From JAOUEA01 sp963734685 (GTDB lineage Bacteria > Actinomycetota > UBA4738 > HRBIN12), in NCBI GenBank assembly GCA_963734685.1, contig CAVTIC010000006.1, positions 62,001 to 126,000 on the forward strand: a DNA stretch of 64,000 nucleotides, in the 5' to 3' direction. Positions 43,089 through 50,214 of this stretch are shown in pieces. The position numbers and the translations under genes are program-made. A model generated the notes under the pieces. It had not been told where the DNA came from. It ran no database searches and saw nothing but the letters and a program-made list of their open reading frames with translations. How positions within the stretch are numbered: the first letter of the stretch is position 1; the number at the start of each line of letters is the position of its first letter.

Positions 43089-44276
43089 CTACAGGGGCAG
43101 GAGGGCTCGGATCGTGGTGCCGTCGCCGACCACGCTCGCGACGCTGAGTTCGCCGCCGAGTGACGCCACGCGATCACGCAGGTTGGCCATGCCCATGCCG
43201 GCCGACGGCGACGCGGGATCGAATCCCTTGCCGTCGTCGTCGATCTCGAGCTCGGCGCTGTCGTCGGCACGACGCAGGGTGACCCGGCACGACGTGGCAT
43301 CGGCGTGCCGTCCCACGTTCGACAGGGCTTCGCGCACGAGCTGCACGACGTCGGAGGCGCGGCTCGCGAGCTCGGCCGCGACCGATCCGTCGACGTCGAC
43401 GATCGTCAGCACGTCGGTCCGTTCCTGGAACTCCCGACCCAGCTGCTTGAGCGCCTGGTCGAGCTGACGGTCTGCGAGGATGCCCGGCCGGAGACCGAAG
43501 ATGTAGTTGCGGAGATCGCGGATCGCTCGATCGACCTCCTCGGTGGCGTTCTCGATCCGGCGGGCGATCTCGGGGTCGGCGGCCATGGCGGCCGTGCCCT
43601 GCAAGCCCATCCCCACCGCGAAGAGGGCCTGGATCACGCCGTCGTGCAGCTCCTTCGCGATGCGCTCGCGGTCCTCGAGCAGCTCGAGGCGCGCGAGCTC
43701 TTCGTGGGCGCGGCGGGTCTCCTCGTAGAGGCGGGCGTTCTCGATCGCGACCCCGGCCTGGGTCGCCAGCACGACCAACGCGGCCTCGTCCTCGTCGGTG
43801 AACTCGAGGGCCGACTGCTTCTCGGTGAGGTAGATGTTGCCGAAGACCTGACCGAGGGCGACCACAGGCGCGCCGAGGAACGAGTGCATCGACGGATGGT
43901 TCGGGGGGAAGCCGTGCGCCCGAGCGTCGCCGCCGATATCGGGGATCCGCATCGGCCGGCGCTCCTCGATCAACAGGCCCAGGATGCCGTGCCCGACCGG
44001 TGGGGCGCCGATCGCGGCTCGCTCCTCGTCCGTCACCCCGTGAGTGATGAACCGCTCGATGCGTGGTTGCATCTCACCGAGCACGCCCAACGCGCCGTAC
44101 CGGGCACCGGTGATCGCGACCGCGAGCTCGACGATGCGCTCGAGCACCGCATCGAGATCGAGCTCGGACGACAGCGTGAGCCCCGCCTCGATCAGCATCT
44201 CCATGCGCCGGGTGTCGGTGGGAGCGCTCGGCTCGCCGGGCGGGGGCGCGTCTGGATCGGTCACGCCGTCGGTCAC
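43089..44276 (-). CDS. GAF-domain sensor histidine kinase, DevS/DosS-like
   Basis: In this 395-residue soluble kinase residues about 24-185 are a GAF domain, about 200-270 a HisKA_3 dimerisation domain with RIAKELHDGVIQALF (H211) and about 300-394 an ATPase domain (VREALSNVGRHADA, DDGKGFD, GMGMANLRDRV). The GAF segment NHPSMHSFLGAPV resembles the region that, from memory, carries the heme His of mycobacterial DevS, so gas or redox sensing is possible. Only one GAF domain is present (DevS has two). The likely partner is the regulator at 40297. The GTG start has TAGGCT 6 nt upstream. Confidence 0.88.
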   Translation of the reverse strand: MTDGVTDPDAPPPGEPSAPTDTRRMEMLIEAGLTLSSELDLDAVLERIVELAVAITGARYGALGVLGEMQPRIERFITHGVTDEERAAIGAPPVGHGILGLLIEERRPMRIPDIGGDARAHGFPPNHPSMHSFLGAPVVALGQVFGNIYLTEKQSALEFTDEDEAALVVLATQAGVAIENARLYEETRRAHEELARLELLEDRERIAKELHDGVIQALFAVGMGLQGTAAMAADPEIARRIENATEEVDRAIRDLRNYIFGLRPGILADRQLDQALKQLGREFQERTDVLTIVDVDGSVAAELASRASDVVQLVREALSNVGRHADATSCRVTLRRADDSAELEIDDDGKGFDPASPSAGMGMANLRDRVASLGGELSVASVVGDGTTIRALLPL

Positions 44277-44282
44277 GGCCCG

Positions 44283-44288
44283 AGCCTA
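44283..44288 (-). promoter_or_regulatory. -10 box TAGGCT, leaderless promoter of sensor kinase
   Basis: TAGGCT on the minus strand followed by 6 nt and GTG 44276; no SD. Confidence 0.45.
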
Positions 44289-44400
44289 GCAACAGGGTCC
44301 CGACGTCCCGTCCGAGACGGGGCGGCGGGCCCGCTCCGTGAGGGCGACGGCGGCCTACGGTGGAGTAGGGCATGAGGGCCCCCGTCAGGAGGTGTCGACG

Positions 44401-45081
44401 ATGACACGGACCGTGGCCGACGTCATGACCCGCACCGTCGTGGTGGTCCCGGGCTCTGCGCCGTTCAAGCAGATCGTGCGTGCGATGCGTGAGTACCGGG
44501 TGAGCGCGGTACCCGTCACCGATCCCGACGGCCTGATCGTCGGCGTCGTCTCTGAGGCCGACCTGATGCTGCGTGAGGACCCGTCCGTGCTCGAGCCCCA
44601 CTTCCTCGAGGGCCGCACGCGTCGAGAGGAACGCCGCAAGGCCGAGGGGTTCGTGGCTCGCGACCTGATGACCGCGCCCGCGGTCACGATCGGTCCTCAG
44701 GCCACCGCCGCCGATGCGGCCCGCCTGATGCACGAGCGCGGCGTGAAGCGTCTCCCCGTGGTTGACCTCGACCGCCGGATCGTCGGCATCGTGTCCCGCA
44801 TGGATCTGCTCGCCGAGTTCCTCCGCGACGACGACGACATCCGCAACGAGGTCGAGCGTCTGCTGGCCGACGACCTCGAGATCCCCTCCGACGCCGTGCT
44901 GGTGCTCGTCGACGACGGCGTCGTGCACGTGGAGGGGCGTATCGGGCGGCGTTCGATGGTGCCGACGATCTGGACCCGAGTGCGCGAGGTGCCCGGGGTG
45001 GTCGGGCTGGACGAGCGACTGACCTGGGAGCTCGACGACACGATCTCGCCGGTTTCTCCGGTGCCCTGGGTCGGATTCTGA
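44401..45081 (+). CDS. CBS-pair protein with C-terminal BON-like domain
   Basis: In this 226-residue protein two CBS motifs (VADVMTRTVVVVPGSAPFKQIV, VSAVPVTDPDGLIVGVVSEADL; then RDLMTAPAVTIGPQATAADAARLMHERGVKRLPVVDLDRRIVGIVS) form a Bateman module that binds adenosyl ligands. The last 60 residues (VERLLADDLEIPSDAVLVLV, GVVHVEGRIGR, VREVPGVVGLDERL) match a BON domain. Such proteins accompany DevR-type regulons in actinobacteria, which fits the neighbourhood. AGGAGGT lies 8 nt before the ATG. Confidence 0.88.
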   Translation: MTRTVADVMTRTVVVVPGSAPFKQIVRAMREYRVSAVPVTDPDGLIVGVVSEADLMLREDPSVLEPHFLEGRTRREERRKAEGFVARDLMTAPAVTIGPQATAADAARLMHERGVKRLPVVDLDRRIVGIVSRMDLLAEFLRDDDDIRNEVERLLADDLEIPSDAVLVLVDDGVVHVEGRIGRRSMVPTIWTRVREVPGVVGLDERLTWELDDTISPVSPVPWVGF

Positions 45082-45114
45082 CCCTCGTCGGTTCCAGCCG
45101 GCACGGCCGCTCGG

Positions 45115-45699
45115 TCAGACGGCGTCGGGCTGGCGCTCGGTTGCCGGGCGCGCTCGCTCCGGAGGCGCCGGGCGTGGCGGACGATACCCGAACGTGAGCG
45201 CGCGCACGATCGTGAGGAACACGACGAGGAGTCCGGTCACCGCGTAGAGCGCGAGCATCCACGGCCGTTCGCTGTCGGTGCCGGCGAACAGGCCGTGTGC
45301 GAGCGCAAGCGTGAACATCGGAACCGCCATCGTGTGCACCCGCCGCCACCACGACGTTCCCACACGCTTTCGGAGCCATGACGTCACGACGATCGCCACG
45401 ATGCCGTACATCGCGACCACGCCGGCGGTGACGGCCAGCGGGCGGTACTCCGAGGCCATGGGGAGGGTGAGCGTCGCGACCGAGAACGGCATGAACTCGT
45501 CGACCAGCAGGAGCCCCATGTGCACACCGAGCAGCGCGAGACCCGTCGAGGCGACGAACGCGTGGAACAGGTTGGCCGCGGGCTTCGACACGCGTTTCGA
45601 GACGACGGCGGTCGTGGCGACGAGCCCCCACGCGACCGAGAGGAAGAGCATGACGTAGCTGCCGATGCCCGCTGCACGGAGCAGGATCCAGGTCGTCAT
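45115..45699 (-). CDS. Ferric-reductase-like heme membrane protein
   Basis: The 194-residue protein has about five membrane helices. Conserved histidines H46 (LFHAF), H60 (GVHMG), H122 (RVHTM) and H135 (ALAHG) are placed in pairs to ligate two hemes across the membrane, as in YedZ/MsrQ and ferric reductase domains. It would carry electrons between quinone or cytoplasmic donors and the outer face. It overlaps the ApbE gene by ATGA, so flavinylated partners are likely. No flavin-binding domain of its own is present. Confidence 0.8.
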   Translation of the reverse strand: MTTWILLRAAGIGSYVMLFLSVAWGLVATTAVVSKRVSKPAANLFHAFVASTGLALLGVHMGLLLVDEFMPFSVATLTLPMASEYRPLAVTAGVVAMYGIVAIVVTSWLRKRVGTSWWRRVHTMAVPMFTLALAHGLFAGTDSERPWMLALYAVTGLLVVFLTIVRALTFGYRPPRPAPPERARPATERQPDAV

Positions 45700-46610
45700 G
45701 CGGCCACCCCCTCGTCGGCATCGTCGCGAGGCGACCCGTCGGCGAACGACCGGTACACGGTGCCGTCCTCACCGACGATCAGGCTCGGCCGGTGCGCCGA
45801 TGCGTGCGCGCCTTCCAGCAAGGTCACCGTCGATGCGATCTCCGCCTCGGCGCAGGTCGGCGCCCAGACGGTCGCCTGCTCGACGCCGGTCGCCGACGGG
45901 GCGCCCGAGCGAGGGTCGATCACGTGGTGTAGCCCCGGGCCCCACGATCGCCGACGTGTCGAGGAGGTGGCGAGGGCGCCGGCGCGCAGGCGAAGCGTGG
46001 CCAACGCGCGAACGGGCTCGTCCGGGTCCTCCACGGGAATCTCGAGCAGAGGGGCTTCACCGGCGATGCGGAGATCGCCACCGGCCGAGACCAGCAGCCA
46101 CGGGAGCCCGGCCCCGAGCGCGGCCTCGGTCGCCAGGTCCACGGTCCAACCTTTGGCGACACCCCCGAGGTCGAGCCCGACGTCGTTCGGGAGCCGCAGG
46201 GAGCCTGCCAGCACCTCGATCTCCCTCCAGCGACCACAGGCGACGGGCGGGTGCAACGCGCCCCTGGCTGCCTCGATCACCTCGTCGATGTCGCGGTCGT
46301 ATCCCGCTGCTTCCATCGCTCGAAGCACCGTGGGGTCGAAGAGCCCGTCGGTGGCGGCCGCTCGGTCGAGCGCGAAGTCGAGCAGCGCAGCGAACCCGCG
46401 GGTGACGCCGGTCCATGACCCGGCGGTTGCGTTGATCCGTGAGAGCTCGCTGTCGCACCGGAACCTGCTGAACCGTCGTTCCTCCACGCGGAACGTCTCC
46501 ATGACCAGATGCGCCGCGTCGTCGAAGCCCGCGACGTCGGGCCCGTAGAGGCTGATCGTGGTGCCCATCGCTCGAGCGTCATGCCGGCGGGTGGAGGTCG
46601 GCACCGTCAT
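45696..46610 (-). CDS. apbE: FAD:protein FMN transferase (ApbE)
   Basis: The 304-residue protein has the ApbE fold: AMGTTISLYGPD at the start, FSRFRCDSELSRIN, FDPTVLRAMEAAGYD, GLDLGGVAKGWTVDLA, LVSAGGDLRIAG and HHVIDPRSGAP. It attaches FMN to Thr/Ser residues of redox proteins. I see no signal peptide, so the location is uncertain. ATG overlaps the stop of the upstream small gene (TGATG), and it overlaps the downstream ferric-reductase-like gene, so these are co-expressed. Confidence 0.85.
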   Translation of the reverse strand: MTVPTSTRRHDARAMGTTISLYGPDVAGFDDAAHLVMETFRVEERRFSRFRCDSELSRINATAGSWTGVTRGFAALLDFALDRAAATDGLFDPTVLRAMEAAGYDRDIDEVIEAARGALHPPVACGRWREIEVLAGSLRLPNDVGLDLGGVAKGWTVDLATEAALGAGLPWLLVSAGGDLRIAGEAPLLEIPVEDPDEPVRALATLRLRAGALATSSTRRRSWGPGLHHVIDPRSGAPSATGVEQATVWAPTCAEAEIASTVTLLEGAHASAHRPSLIVGEDGTVYRSFADGSPRDDADEGVAA

Positions 46611-46936
46611 CACGACCCTCCCGTCGGCGGCGGGGCGGGCGGCGGCGCTGCGACGGAGCCGGATGATCCGGAGGAGGTGCTCACCGGTGCCGGCACGTAC
46701 GTGACCGGGGCGGACGTCGTGGGCTCCACGATCACCACACGGCGGGTGATCCGGCGAACGATCACGCGAGGTCGGGGGACCCAGCGGTCCCCCGACGCAC
46801 GTGCCGGCTGGTCCGGCATCGGGGCCGCGCCCAGGACGCCGACCCCGGCGAGGAACGTCGCCAGTCCGGTCGTCCAGGCGAGCGCCCGAAGCCGGCCTCG
46901 GCTCCACCGCTTGGCGCGAGGAGCGCGTTCAGTCAT
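46610..46936 (-). CDS. Small exported basic protein, redox operon
   Basis: This 108-residue product has a basic N-terminus, a hydrophobic helix (LRALAWTTGLATFLAGVGVLG), a central basic/valine segment (RPRVIVRRITRRVVIVEP) and a Pro/Ser/Gly-rich tail. It probably is anchored or secreted. AAGGAG lies 6 nt before the ATG; the start overlaps the upstream gene by 8 nt and the stop overlaps apbE. No family known. Confidence 0.7.
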   Translation of the reverse strand: MTERAPRAKRWSRGRLRALAWTTGLATFLAGVGVLGAAPMPDQPARASGDRWVPRPRVIVRRITRRVVIVEPTTSAPVTYVPAPVSTSSGSSGSVAAPPPAPPPTGGS

Positions 46937-47288
46937 CCTCAGCTCCTTCCTCGCCACCACCGTGCCCGTCTTCGCTGCCGCCCTCGTCCTCGTACTCCTC
47001 GTGTCCCCCGGATGAGTCGTCGGACATGCTCGTCGAAGTCGAGGGAGCGGTGGCTGGGACGACGGGCGCAGCCACCTGCACGACCCCGGCTGTCTGCGGC
47101 TCAGCCTTCTTGTGCACGGTCACCGTGCGCTTCACCGTCCGCACCACCGGCTTGGACGCGGTGCGCTCGGCCCGTGGCACGGCGCTGCTGACGCTGGGAC
47201 CGGTCAGCCCGATCGCGACGGCGAGGCCGCCGACGACCAGGGTCAGGATCAATCCTGCGGCCACCATCGATGCGGATCGCTTGTTCAT
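46929..47288 (-). CDS. Small exported protein with acidic tail, redox operon
   Basis: The 119-residue protein has an N-terminal helix (MVAAGLILTLVVGGLAVAIGL), a basic valine-rich stretch (KPVVRTVKRTVTVHKK) and an acidic Gly/His/Glu tail (HEEYEDEGGSEDGHGGGEEG). AAGGAG precedes the ATG by 9 nt. Its helix-basic-linker plan resembles that of its downstream neighbour, suggesting they act together. Function unknown; the His/Asp/Glu-rich tail could bind metal (speculation). Confidence 0.7.
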   Translation of the reverse strand: MNKRSASMVAAGLILTLVVGGLAVAIGLTGPSVSSAVPRAERTASKPVVRTVKRTVTVHKKAEPQTAGVVQVAAPVVPATAPSTSTSMSDDSSGGHEEYEDEGGSEDGHGGGEEGAEDD

Positions 47289-47308
47289 CTCGTGTCACTC
47301 CTTCGCTC

Positions 47309-47698
47309 TCAACGGTCGTGGGTCGAGTCCTCGACGCCGGACTGGTCGTCGTCCTGGCTGCCGTCGTCGGAGTCGTCCTGCGACCCCTCGTCCGAGTCGC
47401 TCTGGCTGCCCGTGCCCGATCCCTCGGTGTCGTCGACATCGCCGGGGCCGGAATGATCGTCCGAACCGCCGCCGTCACTCGGGTCGCCACTCGGGTCGCC
47501 ACTCGGGTCGTCGCTCAAGCTGTCACTCGGACTGTCGGTCGAACTCCCGCTCGAGTTGTCGCTCGCGGATGTCGCCGTCGCCGACGGTGGGTCCGTCGGG
47601 TCGCTCGAGCCCGCCCGTCCGATCGCGACCGAAGCGGTCGCCGCGACGAGGGTGAGAGCGATCGCAGCCGAGATCAGCCATGCGATGCGCTTGCTCAT
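47309..47698 (-). CDS. Exported Ser/Asp-rich low-complexity protein
   Basis: The 129-residue protein has a signal-anchor (KRIAWLISAAIALTLVAATASVAIG) followed by about 100 residues made of Ser, Asp, Gly and Pro, including three DPSGDPSGDPSD units. The sequence is disordered and very acidic. AAGGAGG lies 5 nt before the ATG. It is the first gene of the unit that runs to the ferric-reductase-like protein at 45115. No family known. Confidence 0.7.
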   Translation of the reverse strand: MSKRIAWLISAAIALTLVAATASVAIGRAGSSDPTDPPSATATSASDNSSGSSTDSPSDSLSDDPSGDPSGDPSDGGGSDDHSGPGDVDDTEGSGTGSQSDSDEGSQDDSDDGSQDDDQSGVEDSTHDR

Positions 47699-47849
47699 CT
47701 GAACCTCCTTCCGCTGCTGACGGGTCTGTCCCGTCGATGACAACGCTAGGGAGGTGGCGTCAAGCACCCGGGCAAGCGAGGGTTAAGGTTCGGGAAAGCC
47801 GTTGCAGCGCTTGTTTCTCCTGGGGATGCTCGGCCCCGGCGAAGGTCGA
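47699..47849. promoter_or_regulatory. Promoter region of the envelope redox operon
   Basis: The 151 nt between the anti-sigma gene and the Ser/Asp-rich gene contain, on the minus strand, TTGACG (-35-like) and a TAGCGT hexamer closely downstream. Spacing is shorter than normal, so the real promoter may be of another type. No other gene is seen. Confidence 0.35.
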
Positions 47850-48563
47850 TCAGACGACGGCGGTGAGGTCCGCGAGGAGGACCGGCGGAGAGGTCGGGGC
47901 AGCGGGGCAGTCGGAGGGCTCGGCGGTCACGGCCATCGTGTCGGTCGTGCCGATGTTCGCGTCCACGCGCATGGCGATCACGCCGTTCGTCGGGGCCACG
48001 CAGCCACCTGGGGTGGCCTCGTCATCCTCGATCATCCAGATCTCGTAGACCTTGCCTGGACCCGGGTCGGGAAGGTCGCGGCCCCAGAACACGGCGCCTG
48101 GCTGTCCCGGCGTGTACGCCATGGCGAGGGTGCCTTCTCCGTCACCGGTGAACGTGACGACGCGCTGTGACGGCGACGCCTGGGTGATGCTGGTGGTGGA
48201 CGGTCGCAGGACGGTGACGGCCACGACCAGCAGCGCCGCGACGACCGCCGCAGCGACCAGCGCTAGCCAACCGCGGCTCGGTCGAGAGCGGCGGGCCGTG
48301 AGTTCGTCATCCGGCCCACCGCCGATCTCGTCCCGAGACCGGCCCACGATCTCGTCGACCATGGCGTCGCCGACCGGCACCGGGGCGAGCGTGAAGCCGA
48401 GGCGGCCCGCGGTCTCGGCGAAGCCGTCCTCGATCGCCCGGCACTCGGCGCAGTCGCCGTGCTCCGCCCGTGTTCGTTCGAGCACCTCGCGATCATCGCC
48501 GTCCAGGCCTCCGAGAGCGTCGACCGCCATCAGCTCTTCGATCAGGGCATGGTCGAGCGTCAT
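47850..48563 (-). CDS. RskA-type anti-sigma factor
   Basis: The 237-residue protein has an N-terminal zinc-binding anti-sigma region (EHGDCAECRAIEDGFAETAG), one membrane helix (GWLALVAAAVVAALLVVAVTVL, about 97-118) and an outer domain (VVTFTGDGEGTLAMAYTPGQ, YEIWMIEDD, MAVTAEP) like the RskA family. It should hold the sigma factor at the membrane until cut by proteases. It overlaps the sigma gene by ATGA, the normal arrangement for SigK-RskA. Confidence 0.88.
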   Translation of the reverse strand: MTLDHALIEELMAVDALGGLDGDDREVLERTRAEHGDCAECRAIEDGFAETAGRLGFTLAPVPVGDAMVDEIVGRSRDEIGGGPDDELTARRSRPSRGWLALVAAAVVAALLVVAVTVLRPSTTSITQASPSQRVVTFTGDGEGTLAMAYTPGQPGAVFWGRDLPDPGPGKVYEIWMIEDDEATPGGCVAPTNGVIAMRVDANIGTTDTMAVTAEPSDCPAAPTSPPVLLADLTAVV

Positions 48564-49162
48564 CGTTCGACCTCCTCCAGCGCGCCACGCATGCGGCGCA
48601 TCCCCAGCAGCGTGCGGGACTTCACCGTGCCGAGCGGGATGCCGGTCGTCTCCGCGATCTGCGACTGCGAGAGGCCTTCGAAGTACATCAACTCGAGCAC
48701 CTCGCGCTGCTCGGTCGGCAGGTCGGCGAGGGCGGCTCGCACGATCCGGCGTTCCTCGGGCAGTCCGAGCTGGTCGAGCACCTCGTCGGCGTGGTCGGCC
48801 TGTTCCTCGAGCGCTTCGGGGATCGCGGCCTCCGCCCGACGGCGGTGAGCTTCCTCGCGGCGCACGAGATCGACGGCACGGTGGTGCACCATGCCCATCA
48901 GCCAGGACTTCACCGAGCCCCGCTCGCCGTCGTAGGCGGCCGGATCCTTCCACACCGCCATGAACGCCTCCTGCACGATCTCCTCCGCCAGGTGCGATTG
49001 CCGCACGACGCGCTGCGCGAGGGCTTTCGCCGATGGCGCGTACCGGTGGAACAACCCCCGGAACGCTTCCTCGTCGCCGCGCCTCAGGCGCTCGATCAGG
49101 TCGCGGTCACGCGCCTCCGGCAGGTCAACCATGCCCATCGGCGCATTCCGTACCAGCATCAT
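48560..49162 (-). CDS. ECF sigma factor, SigK-like
   Basis: The 200-residue sigma-70 family protein has region 2 (EEIVQEAFMAVWKDP, SVKSWLMGMVHHRAVDLVRR) and region 4 (LPTEQREVLELMYFEGLSQS, IAETTGIPLGTVKSRTLLGM). It directs RNA polymerase to a specific regulon. Overlap with the anti-sigma gene is by ATGA. A SigK-like promoter sequence lies 52 nt upstream, so it probably controls itself. ATG 49162 has AAGGAA upstream; ATG 49132 is an alternative. Confidence 0.9.
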   Translation of the reverse strand: MMLVRNAPMGMVDLPEARDRDLIERLRRGDEEAFRGLFHRYAPSAKALAQRVVRQSHLAEEIVQEAFMAVWKDPAAYDGERGSVKSWLMGMVHHRAVDLVRREEAHRRRAEAAIPEALEEQADHADEVLDQLGLPEERRIVRAALADLPTEQREVLELMYFEGLSQSQIAETTGIPLGTVKSRTLLGMRRMRGALEEVER

Positions 49163-49213
49163 CGTTCCTTGCGGCTCGGGCACCTTCCACGGAGCGGGCT
49201 CGTCTCGCGGTGC

Positions 49214-49240
49214 ATTCGCAGCAGGGGGTGGATCGGATGG
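49214..49240 (-). promoter_or_regulatory. ECF (SigK-like) promoter CCATCC-N16-CGAAT
   Basis: On the minus strand CCATCC is followed after 16 nt by CGAAT, about 52 nt upstream of the sigma start. This closely resembles what I recall of the mycobacterial SigK motif. It starts just beyond the stop of the upstream gene. Confidence 0.55.
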
Positions 49241-49241
49241 A

Positions 49242-50042
49242 TCAGCCCTCCACCTGCTCGTGCATCCGGCGGCCGGCGGTCGCGAGGATCTGCGAGAGGG
49301 TCGTCGACGACCCGGGCTCGTACAGGGCACTGCCGACCGACATCGACAACGGGCGCGGCGGATCCTGGTTGGCGTTGTGCACGGCGATGGCCTCGACGAG
49401 GCGCGAGAGCACGAGCGATTCGGCGCCCGCCGCATCGCCGGTGAGCAGCACGGCGAAGGTATCGCGGGTGATACGAGCCGGCAGGTCGGCGTCGCGCACG
49501 GCGTTGAGCAGCACCTCGGCAGCCTCGCTGACGCCGTCGTCGGCGACCTCGCCCTCCAGCCTGACGAACAGGAACACCACCGGGGTCTCGCTACGGTCGG
49601 CCATGCGCAGGTGGTGCTCGGCGATGGGCGCGAACCCGCGGAGGTTGGGCAGGCCGGTGACGTCGTCGGTGGTGGAGAGCTCACGGCGCAGCCGGCGGAT
49701 CGACACCGCGTATCGCACCGCGCGCGGCAGCAGTCCCTGGGGGATCGCCCCCCGAACGAGATGATCCTCGGCCCCCGCATGCATCGCGACCGCGCCGTCG
49801 GCCTCGCTGTCGGCATCGGTGACCACCACCACCGCCGCCTCCGGAGCCTTCCCACGCAGCGATCCGAGCAGTTCCAGAGGGCCGTGTCCGTTCAGCGCGA
49901 CCACGACGGCGTCGACCGGCTCACCGGGACCCAGCTCGTCGAGGCTGTCGATCGAGCGCACGTCGAACCGCTCGTCGTCCGCAAGCTCTTCGGACATGGC
50001 CGATTCGAGCCCCACGAGCATCACCGTCATCGCATCGTCCAT
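49242..50042 (-). CDS. Degenerate receiver plus GGDEF-like protein
   Basis: In this 266-residue protein residues 1 to about 120 resemble a receiver domain without the phosphoacceptor Asp (VVALNGHGPLELL, VVVVTDADSEAD). Residues about 125-265 resemble a diguanylate cyclase fold, starting with the typical DDVTGLPNLRGF, but the active-site GGDEF is replaced by ITRDTFAVL, so it probably makes no c-di-GMP. It may bind nucleotides or act as a protein partner. AGGAGG lies 5 nt before the ATG. Confidence 0.7.
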   Translation of the reverse strand: MDDAMTVMLVGLESAMSEELADDERFDVRSIDSLDELGPGEPVDAVVVALNGHGPLELLGSLRGKAPEAAVVVVTDADSEADGAVAMHAGAEDHLVRGAIPQGLLPRAVRYAVSIRRLRRELSTTDDVTGLPNLRGFAPIAEHHLRMADRSETPVVFLFVRLEGEVADDGVSEAAEVLLNAVRDADLPARITRDTFAVLLTGDAAGAESLVLSRLVEAIAVHNANQDPPRPLSMSVGSALYEPGSSTTLSQILATAGRRMHEQVEG

Positions 50043-50200
50043 GTGCCCTCCTGGTCGGTGGCGGGATTATCCCACCCAGGAACATCCGCGCCGGTCCTCG
50101 CAGGGCCGGTCGTACCCACGGTCCCGAACGGGCTGCGCCACCATGGTTCCGCCACAGGAACGCCACGATGGTGGGGGAGCACCGCCGAGGACCCCGCGGG

Positions 50201-50206
50201 TACCCT
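50201..50206 (+). promoter_or_regulatory. -10 box TACCCT, leaderless promoter of LCP gene
   Basis: TACCCT ends 8 nt before ATG 50215; no SD. In the 172-nt gap before it lies an imperfect inverted repeat (CACCATGGTTCC ... GGAACGCCACGATGGTG, 50139-50173). Confidence 0.4.
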
Positions 50207-50214
50207 TGACCCGC

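Noticed and set aside
47309..47698. Acidic Ser/Asp repeats considered as non-coding repeat
   Set aside because: A strong SD, a good signal-anchor and operon position support a real exported protein.
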